A stretch of 6,043 bases of DNA from Candidatus Buchananbacteria bacterium (lineage in GTDB: Bacteria > Patescibacteriota > Patescibacteriia > CAIXNZ01). The DNA lies in contig JAUVKC010000062.1 of the NCBI GenBank assembly GCA_030592165.1, positions 1 through 6,043 on the forward strand, given 5' to 3'. Every line of letters begins with the position of its first letter. Within the stretch, counting starts at the first letter, position 1. Both the position numbers and the translations under genes were made by a program. The notes beneath the pieces were generated by a model. It did not search any database. It was given only the letters and a program-made list of their open reading frames with translations, and was not told where the DNA came from. Positions 1 through 4,228 of the stretch are shown in pieces.

Positions 1-120
1 ACTGACGAGGAGATACGACACGTTGAATTTCTAATTAATTCACGACCCAGGAAAAGACTTGGCTGGAAAACACCTTATCAAATATTTTATGAACTAACTG
101 GTGTTGCACTTCAATGTTGA
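1..120 (+). CDS. IS30-family transposase, C-terminal fragment (5' part outside window)
   Basis: An open frame enters from the left edge and stops with TGA at 118-120, giving 39 residues. The segment NSRPRKRLGWKTP (fragment residues 13-25), followed by an aromatic-rich stretch and the ending GVALQC, is the typical C-terminus of IS30-family DDE transposases, whose tail reads roughly NxRPRKxLGxKTPxEvF. The catalytic DDE residues and the DNA-binding N-terminus lie outside the window, so intactness cannot be judged. The right terminal inverted repeat should lie at or just past the stop codon, but it cannot be defined without the left end. The rplU promoter begins only 18 bases after the stop, so the element sits immediately upstream of a ribosomal protein gene. 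Confidence 0.85.
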   Translation, partial: TDEEIRHVEFLINSRPRKRLGWKTPYQIFYELTGVALQC

Positions 121-137
121 ATGTACAAGTAAAAGAT

Positions 138-166
138 TTGACATTTTTTTTAAGTTTTGCTATTAT
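138..166 (+). promoter_or_regulatory. Sigma-70-type promoter for rplU
   Basis: TTGACA at 138-143 is a perfect -35 box. It is separated by exactly 17 bases from TATTAT at 161-166, which matches the TATAAT consensus at five of six positions. Transcription would start near 173 and leave an AT-rich leader of about 54 nt before the rplU start at 227. The -35 box lies 18 bases beyond the IS30 transposase stop, so it may overlap or abut the end of the insertion sequence. Confidence 0.75.
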
Positions 167-226
167 ATTGACTAAGTTCACATTAAATTTCATAATTCAT
201 AACTAAGCCTTCATAATTATAAAAAT

Positions 227-544
227 ATGACAAAAATTGCAGTAATAAAAACTGGTGGAAAACAATATAAAGTCGCTGAAGGAGATAAGATTCAGGTTGA
301 AAAAATCGAAGGTAAAGAAGGTAAAAAAATCGAATTCAAAGATGTTTTACTAGTTGCTGATACAAAAGGAACAGATATAAAAATCGGTGATCCAATGCTT
401 AAAACAGTCAAAGTTTCCGGTACCTTAGAAAAACAATACAGAGATAAGAAAGTTACAGTTATTAAATATAAAAATAAAACTCGTTATAGAAGAAAACTAG
501 GTCACAGACAAGAAAAATCACTGATTAAAATCGATAAAATATAA
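227..544 (+). CDS. rplU: Large ribosomal subunit protein bL21
   Basis: This gene encodes bL21, a 23S rRNA-binding protein of the 50S subunit. The 105 residues match the usual family length (about 103). The N-terminus has the family word KTGGKQYKV (residues 8-16), followed by a GD turn, the FKDVLLV strand (37-43) and IGDP (53-56). The C-terminus has the basic stretch RYRRKLGHRQ (86-95), the family's RNA-binding signature. The start at 227 puts the conserved AVIKTGG at its normal position. No Shine-Dalgarno sequence precedes it, only AT-rich sequence. The gene has its own promoter and is followed by a weak terminator. The usual partner rpmA (bL27) does not follow it here. I see no defects. Confidence 0.97.
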   Translation: MTKIAVIKTGGKQYKVAEGDKIQVEKIEGKEGKKIEFKDVLLVADTKGTDIKIGDPMLKTVKVSGTLEKQYRDKKVTVIKYKNKTRYRRKLGHRQEKSLIKIDKI

Positions 545-570
545 AAACAAAGTTAGTATTTAAAGAATGT

Positions 571-604
571 CATCCTAGTATTCATAAGGGGTGATGTTTT
601 TTTC
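571..604 (+). terminator. Probable weak intrinsic terminator after rplU
   Basis: CATC (571-574) can pair with GATG (593-596), extended by CC/GG pairs across a bulge, and seven T follow at 597-603. The stem is short and imperfect with a loop of about 14 bases, but the position 27 bases after the rplU stop and just before a new promoter fits a terminator. Confidence 0.45.
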
Positions 605-633
605 TTGACAAATTTAGTTTTATATGCTATACT
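605..633 (+). promoter_or_regulatory. Strong sigma-70-type promoter for the two small genes
   Basis: TTGACA (605-610), a 17-base spacer and TATACT (628-633) make a near-consensus promoter immediately after the T-tract that ends the rplU unit. The start point would be near 640, about 163 nt before the first start codon at 803. Confidence 0.8.
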
Positions 634-639
634 TAAGTA

Positions 640-802
640 TACTTTTAAAAAATGTAGCTAAAATGTTATACGGTTACTAGATAGGCACAATGCCTTAACA
701 TATGTCTATAATGCCTTTGGGGACATTATTGCTCTTCTGAGTAATAGTAATATTAACTTAGGTCCTAATTAAGAATTATAGAATTAAAAAAGGAGGAAAA
801 TA
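640..802 (+). promoter_or_regulatory. Long leader RNA with several stems, possible cis-regulator
   Basis: This is the untranslated leader of the small-gene operon. The outer stem ATGTTA (663-668)/TAACAT (696-701) encloses a perfect hairpin AGGCA-CAA-TGCCT (683-695). Next comes ATAATGCC (708-715) pairing with GG..CATTAT (721-729, one bulged A). Alternative pairings exist: TTACTA (674-679) with TAGTAA (745-750), and GGAC (721-724) with GTCC (762-765). These would disrupt the first set, as in a switching leader. The leader ends with the strong SD AGGAGG at 791-796. It matches no riboswitch class that I recognise, and no T-tract terminator is visible in it. If it regulates, control of translation is the likelier mode. 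Function is inferred only. Confidence 0.4.
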
Positions 803-1060
803 ATGTTAGTAAGATTTAGTATTATGATTTTGAAAAAAGGTGAATTGGTTGAAACAGTTTCTTTGGATCAGCGTTTTGATTCGCCTTATGAGTTGATTGA
901 GGCTGTGATATCGTTTTCAGCTCAATACAGGCAAGAACGTCTGCAGAAGGATGTAAAGAAAATTTATCGTGGGAAAATGCCAAAAATTGTAATCCCAGCA
1001 GTTTTAAAACCTAAAGATTCTGATACTTCTTTAATTATCAAAGAAGTGAAAGTTATCTAA
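803..1060 (+). CDS. Small protein of unknown function (first gene of operon)
   Basis: This encodes an 85-residue protein that I do not recognise. It has no signal peptide, no obvious membrane span and no cysteine motif. The N-terminus (MLVRFSIMILKKGEL) looks like a beta strand. A middle region around residues 27-55 (SPYELIEAVISF...RLQKDVKK) looks helical and charged. Residues 60-85 look like further strands, ending in IIKEVKVI. It is probably a small cytoplasmic alpha/beta protein. The start is well supported by AGGAGG at 791-796, six bases upstream of ATG. A strong promoter and long leader precede it, and the next small gene follows 22 bases after its stop with its own SD, so the two are almost certainly co-transcribed. 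No function is proposed. Confidence 0.75.
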   Translation: MLVRFSIMILKKGELVETVSLDQRFDSPYELIEAVISFSAQYRQERLQKDVKKIYRGKMPKIVIPAVLKPKDSDTSLIIKEVKVI

Positions 1061-1082
1061 CCAAAAACAAAGGAGAGAAATA

Positions 1083-1364
1083 ATGCCTTGGATTGAAATT
1101 CATGGATTGGCAGAGGATGAGTCAGCAAAATTAAAAGTTAAAATCATTGATGCAATTGAATCAGGCGCACCTGATCTTTCACCAAAAATTTTTATTGACG
1201 AATGTTTTAGTCGTTGCACTAATGTTAAAGGTGAAAACAGACCTCATATCAGAATTCTTGGTGTTAACACGAAGCCTATCAATCAGTTAGTGAAGGTGCT
1301 GCTCCCTTTGGAAATTCGAATGTCAGCATTGATTTTGTGGAATTATTATTCCGTAAAAAAATAA
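1083..1364 (+). CDS. Small protein of unknown function, probable 3' frameshift; possibly tautomerase-like
   Basis: As read, this is a 93-residue protein starting at ATG 1083 with AGGAG at 1071-1075. The first 60 residues look coherent: strand MPWIEIHGL, helix about 11-28, strand PKIFIDECF (34-42), strand RPHIRILGVN (53-62). The last 30 residues in this frame are unlike the rest. From 1268 the frame one base back reads HEAYQSVSEGAAPFG and continues to a strand rich in alternating hydrophobics (VSIDFVELLF), stopping at 1370-1372. That would give about 96 residues and fits the fold better. A single lost base between about 1266 and 1291 would explain it. MP at the N-terminus followed by a beta-alpha-beta pattern recalls the tautomerase superfamily (catalytic Pro after Met removal), including DUF1904-type proteins. 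That is a weak resemblance only. Confidence 0.6.
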   Translation: MPWIEIHGLAEDESAKLKVKIIDAIESGAPDLSPKIFIDECFSRCTNVKGENRPHIRILGVNTKPINQLVKVLLPLEIRMSALILWNYYSVKK

Positions 1365-1382
1365 CCGAATGAAATTAAGTTG

Positions 1383-1407
1383 CCCCGCACGTAATGTGCG
1401 GGGTTTT
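1383..1407 (+). terminator. Intrinsic terminator of the small-gene operon
   Basis: CCCCGCAC (1383-1390) and GTGCGGGG (1396-1403) form a perfect 8-bp GC-rich stem with a five-base loop, followed by TTTTG. It lies 11-19 bases beyond the possible stops of the second small gene. The T-tract is short, but the stem is strong. Confidence 0.8.
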
Positions 1408-1437
1408 GTAATTAAAAATATATAATAAAATAGGGTA

Positions 1438-1459
1438 GCTGAGAGCCTCTGCTCTCAGC
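1438..1459. other. Hairpin between convergent operons
   Basis: GCTGAGAGC (1438-1446) and GCTCTCAGC (1451-1459) form a perfect 9-bp stem with loop CTCT. Read on the minus strand it is followed by TACCCTATTTTATTATAT, so it could be a second, weaker terminator for the recR operon. On the plus strand no T-tract follows. Confidence 0.5.
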
Positions 1460-1462
1460 ACG

Positions 1463-1494
1463 AAAATAAAAGAATGGAGCAGTCGCTCCATTCT
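1463..1494 (-). terminator. Intrinsic terminator of the dnaB-ybaB-recR operon
   Basis: AGAATGGAGC (1471-1480) and GCTCCATTCT (1485-1494) form a perfect 10-bp stem with a four-base loop. On the minus strand the stem is followed by TTTATTTTC (plus-strand 1462-1470), giving a typical Rho-independent terminator 16 bases past the recR stop. Confidence 0.85.
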
Positions 1495-1510
1495 ATCCGT
1501 CAAAGGGCTT

Positions 1511-2113
1511 TTAAAGTTCTTTTCTGTTTTGAATTGCACTAGATAAAGTAACTTCATCAGTGTATTCAAGGTCAGAGCCAACAGGCATACCTCTAGCTAA
1601 TCGGGTAACTTTAGATTTTTTAAATGGTTCTAGTAAGTTTTTCAAATAAATCATTGTTGCTTCACCTTCCATGTCTGGGTTAAAAGCTAAAAGTATTTCA
1701 GTGATTATATTCTTTTGTAATTTGGCAACTAATTCATTTGTATTTAAAACATCCGGAGTTATGCCATGAAGAGGGTCAAGCACTCCACCTAAAACATGGT
1801 AATGTCCGTTGTAATCTCCTGTATTTTCAATTGCAGCTAAGTCATGAGATTCAGCAACTACACATAGTTTTGTTTTGTCCCTGTTTTTGTCAGAACAAAT
1901 AAAACAAGGATCTTTTTCTGAAATATTCTGGCAGGTTGAACACTGAGTAATTGAATCATTTAGTTCATTTAGAGCGTTAGCAAAATCAGCCTTGTCTGTA
2001 TGTTTCCATTTGAGCAAATTAAAAACAAGCCTCTCAGCTGTTTTTGGTCCAATACCAGGAAGCTTGGAGAATTGATCTATTAAGTTACGAATTGGTCGGG
2101 GGAATTTGATCAT
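1511..2113 (-). CDS. recR: Recombination mediator protein RecR
   Basis: RecR works with RecO (and RecF where present) to load RecA on SSB-coated single-stranded DNA during gap repair. The 200 residues match the family (E. coli 201). Domains in order are a helix-hairpin-helix with LPGIGPK (18-24), a four-cysteine zinc site C58-C61/C70-C73, and a Toprim domain. The Toprim domain begins LCVVAES (83-89), continues through LGGVLDP (108-114) and NPDMEGEAT (145-153), and ends with the conserved LARGMPVGSDLEYTDEVTL (172-190). Nothing essential is missing. It is the last gene of a minus-strand operon after dnaB and ybaB; ybaB-recR adjacency is widespread in bacteria. There is no Shine-Dalgarno sequence. 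The 84-base gap upstream is occupied by a 7-nt-periodic sequence. The start MIKFPRPIRNLI is typical. Confidence 0.97.
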   Translation of the reverse strand: MIKFPRPIRNLIDQFSKLPGIGPKTAERLVFNLLKWKHTDKADFANALNELNDSITQCSTCQNISEKDPCFICSDKNRDKTKLCVVAESHDLAAIENTGDYNGHYHVLGGVLDPLHGITPDVLNTNELVAKLQKNIITEILLAFNPDMEGEATMIYLKNLLEPFKKSKVTRLARGMPVGSDLEYTDEVTLSSAIQNRKEL

Positions 2114-2120
2114 AAAAATA

Positions 2121-2190
2121 TAGCTTAGAGCTATGAGCTACGGGCCTAGGGCTGATTTGCTCAAAGCTCAAGGCTCAGTGCCCAAAGCCT
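2121..2190. repeat. Degenerate heptanucleotide-periodic array between ybaB and recR
   Basis: Ten consecutive 7-base units run through the intergenic gap. Each carries GCT or GCC at the same place, with a one-base phase step in the middle. The first units are TAGCTTA, GAGCTAT, GAGCTAC, GGGCCTA; the later ones are AAAGCTC, AAGGCTC, AGTGCCC, AAAGCCT. The array includes AGCT cores and short inverted segments such as GGGC(2149-2152)/GCCC(2180-2183). It fills almost the entire 84-base gap, leaving only a few bases beside each gene. Function is unknown. It lies inside the operon and would be transcribed. Confidence 0.65.
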
Positions 2191-2197
2191 CTTAAAA

Positions 2198-2491
2198 TTA
2201 CATTCCTGGCAAAGAAAAACCTGATTCTTGCATTTTTTTGGCCATTATTTTTTGGACATTTTTAATAGCTTCATTAGTAGCTTCTTTAATGCCTTTTTCT
2301 AATTTTTCTTTATCATTAGCATTTAAAAGTTCTGGATCTATTTCAACTGATAAAATTTCTTGGTTGCCATCAATTTTGACTTTAATTTTGTCCCATTCAG
2401 CAGAGCCTTCAGCAGATTCATTAGCTAGACTGCTTTTAATTTCATTAGCTTGATCACGCAGGTCTTTGAATTGTTTGAGTTTGTTAAACAT
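2198..2491 (-). CDS. ybaB: YbaB/EbfC-family nucleoid-associated DNA-binding protein
   Basis: YbaB/EbfC proteins are small dimeric DNA-binding proteins that coat the nucleoid and are commonly encoded beside recR. The 97 residues are slightly short of the usual 100-110. The N-terminal helix (about 1-25, FNKLKQFKDLRDQANEIKSS) is followed by strands around IKVKIDGNQEILSVEIDPELL (36-56). The signature IDPELL, the acidic DKEKLEKGIKEA (60-71) and a long C-terminal helix NEAIKNVQKIMAKKM (73-87) match the family, and the tail ends GFSLPGM. It lies 39 bases after the dnaB stop in the same operon. No SD is visible upstream of ATG, only A/T. In many bacteria dnaX precedes ybaB; here the replicative helicase gene takes that place. 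Confidence 0.93.
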   Translation of the reverse strand: MFNKLKQFKDLRDQANEIKSSLANESAEGSAEWDKIKVKIDGNQEILSVEIDPELLNANDKEKLEKGIKEATNEAIKNVQKIMAKKMQESGFSLPGM

Positions 2492-2530
2492 TTTTTTATA
2501 TAATAAGAATTAGGAATATAGAAGTAGGTG

Positions 2531-4000
2531 TTAATTAAATTTTGGTAATTGCATATCTTGACTTTGCATACCTTGATTATTAGAAGATTGTGGTGGAGGA
2601 GTTTCATTTGATGGTGGTGGGGAATTAAACCCTTTTTTATCCAGATTTTTGAAGCTAACTTTTTGTTCATCAAAAAATAAATTAATTATACCGGTTGGAC
2701 CATTTCTATGTTTAGCAATATGTATTTCAGCGATATTTTTGCGATCAAGTTCCAAATCTTTTTTGTAAACTGACTCACGGTAAATAAACATAACAATATC
2801 AGCATCTTGTTCAATAGAACCAGAATCACGTAAATCTGATAATTTTGGAATAGGTGGTGTTCTTTGCTCGACCCCACGATTTAATTGTGAAAGTGCTAAA
2901 ATAGGAACATTAAGCTCTTTAGCAATTTGTTTCAGACCACGGGATATTTCGGAGATTTCTTGAACTCTATTATCTGTTCTGGTTCGACCTTCCATTAATT
3001 GAAGGTAATCAACAATAATTAAACCAAGGTTGTGTTCCATCTGGAGTCTTCTGGCTTTAGTACGTATTTCCATAATATTTGCAGCAGCAAAGTCATCAAT
3101 AAAAATTGGTGATTCAGCCAAGATACCCATAGCATGTCCGATTCTTGGGAAATCGTCATCTTCTTGTTTATCAGATAAACGGCCGGTTCTCATTTTCCAA
3201 AGGTCAACATTAGCCTCAGCACAAAGTAAACGATCAACAAGTTGTTCTTTACTCATTTCCAAGCTAAATATGCCCACAGGTACTTTATTTTTGACACCAA
3301 CATTTCTGGCAATATCAAGAGCCAGAGTTGTTTTACCAACTGAAGGTCTGGCAGCAAGGATAATTAAATCTGATTTTTGTAATCCTGCTAGCAAATTATC
3401 TAAATCAGTGTAACCAGTTGGTACACCACGAAGTTTACTTTTATCTTTATGGATATTGTCAATTCTTTCAAAAGTTTCATTCAAAATACTGGTAATCGGG
3501 ACAAAAACTTCTTTTTGATGTCCTTGTGATACAGCGAAAAGATTTGATTCAGCTTTATCAAGAATAGAACTAACCTCTTCTTCTTCGTCATAACCCATCT
3601 TGACAATGTCTGAAGCTGACTTAATTAAACTTCTTAAAGTAGCTTTTTTCTGGACAATTTCTCCATAATTAAGCACATGTGATGCAGTCGGCACCATGTT
3701 TGAAAGAGATACTAGGTATGATCGGCCACCAATTTCTTCAAGTTTTTCTTTTTCTTCCAATCGATTAGACAATGTCAATAAATCAATTGGTTCACGTTTG
3801 CTATATAGTTCAATAATAGCTTCAAAAATAATACCATGTTTATCATGATAAAAATCTTGGGCATTAACAATGTCCGCAATTTTAATAATTGCATCTTTAT
3901 CAATCAAAAGAGAGCCAAGTAGTGATTGCTCAGCTTCAATATTTTGTGGGGGAAGTTTTTCCAGACCAGTTTTTGATTTTTTGATTTCTTTTGAATCCAT
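2531..4000 (-). CDS. dnaB: Replicative DNA helicase DnaB
   Basis: DnaB is the hexameric 5'-3' helicase that unwinds the replication fork. The 489 residues are a usual length, with no intein. The N-terminal domain starts at PPQNIEAEQSLLGSLL (17-32), followed by the linker helix region and the RecA-fold domain from about 185 (GVPTGYTDLDNLLAGL). Walker A is ARPSVGKTT (217-225, K223), FSLEMS is at 245-250 with the catalytic Glu at 248, and Walker B is IIVDYLQL (328-335, D331). Motif H3 is LSQLNRGVEQR (370-380), then LRDSGSIEQDAD (390-401), with the arginine-finger segment KHRNGPTG (430-437). The C-terminal 35 residues are a low-complexity P/S/N/Q tail. The start at 4000 has no SD and sits close to its putative promoter. 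It is first in the operon with ybaB and recR. Confidence 0.98.
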   Translation of the reverse strand: MDSKEIKKSKTGLEKLPPQNIEAEQSLLGSLLIDKDAIIKIADIVNAQDFYHDKHGIIFEAIIELYSKREPIDLLTLSNRLEEKEKLEEIGGRSYLVSLSNMVPTASHVLNYGEIVQKKATLRSLIKSASDIVKMGYDEEEEVSSILDKAESNLFAVSQGHQKEVFVPITSILNETFERIDNIHKDKSKLRGVPTGYTDLDNLLAGLQKSDLIILAARPSVGKTTLALDIARNVGVKNKVPVGIFSLEMSKEQLVDRLLCAEANVDLWKMRTGRLSDKQEDDDFPRIGHAMGILAESPIFIDDFAAANIMEIRTKARRLQMEHNLGLIIVDYLQLMEGRTRTDNRVQEISEISRGLKQIAKELNVPILALSQLNRGVEQRTPPIPKLSDLRDSGSIEQDADIVMFIYRESVYKKDLELDRKNIAEIHIAKHRNGPTGIINLFFDEQKVSFKNLDKKGFNSPPPSNETPPPQSSNNQGMQSQDMQLPKFN

Positions 4001-4013
4001 ATTATTTATATAT

Positions 4014-4041
4014 CTTATAATAAATAGTGGTTTGAATGCAA
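4014..4041 (-). promoter_or_regulatory. Possible promoter of dnaB operon
   Basis: On the minus strand, TTGCAT (plus 4036-4041), a 16-base spacer and TATAAG (plus 4014-4019) precede dnaB. The start point would fall about seven bases before the ATG, giving a nearly leaderless mRNA. That agrees with the absent SD. The AT-rich context makes the -10 assignment uncertain. Confidence 0.4.
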
Positions 4042-4093
4042 GTCATATAATGTTTATAAAATGGGGAAAGTGAACATGGAAGTGAAATAGGGA

Positions 4094-4122
4094 TTGACAA
4101 ATTGATGTAAATTATCTAATAT
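4094..4122 (+). promoter_or_regulatory. Promoter of the purC-purE fusion gene
   Basis: TTGACA (4094-4099) is a perfect -35 box, spaced 17 bases from TAATAT (4117-4122). A further TATAAT at 4125-4130 is too far from it to be the partner. The start point would be near 4129, leaving a leader of about 100 nt. Confidence 0.65.
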
Positions 4123-4140
4123 ATTATAATATTGTTCTTT

Positions 4141-4172
4141 TTGTCTAATCAGGGATTCCTGATTTTTATAAT
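4141..4172 (+). promoter_or_regulatory. Palindrome in purCE leader: attenuator hairpin or operator within a second promoter
   Basis: AATCAGG (4147-4153), loop GATT, and CCTGATT (4158-4164) form a perfect 7-bp stem running into TTTTT (4163-4167), which is an intrinsic-terminator shape placed 60 bases before the start codon. The same palindrome also lies exactly between TTGTCT (4141-4146) and a consensus TATAAT (4167-4172), a spacing of 20 bases. A long spacer with a central palindrome is the layout of MerR-family-regulated promoters. The two readings are alternatives and the sequence does not decide between them. Confidence 0.5.
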
Positions 4173-4228
4173 ACAATCAAATAGGTGATAAAGTTTGCAA
4201 CAATAAATGGCAAAGTAAAGGAGGCAAC

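Noticed and set aside
663..680. Leader peptide MLYGY before the small-gene operon
   Set aside because: A five-codon frame with no SD and no run of regulatory codons; chance is sufficient.
1375..1581. 68-codon minus-strand frame across the terminators and the recR 3' end
   Set aside because: It runs through two terminator hairpins and overlaps recR in another frame, with no initiation signals.
2121..2190. CRISPR array interpretation of the 7-nt-periodic sequence
   Set aside because: Units are far too short, with no spacers and no cas genes.
3030..3413. 127-codon plus-strand frame inside dnaB
   Set aside because: It lies over the Walker A-containing half of dnaB, and its Ser/Ala/Leu-rich translation is typical of antisense reading.
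2531..4000. Intein in dnaB, a common insertion site
   Set aside because: Walker A, Walker B and the downstream motifs follow with normal spacing in 489 residues, so there is no insertion.
4125..4130. TATAAT at 4125-4130 as the -10 box for the TTGACA at 4094-4099
   Set aside because: The 25-base spacing is too long. TAATAT at 4117-4122 has the 17-base spacing.
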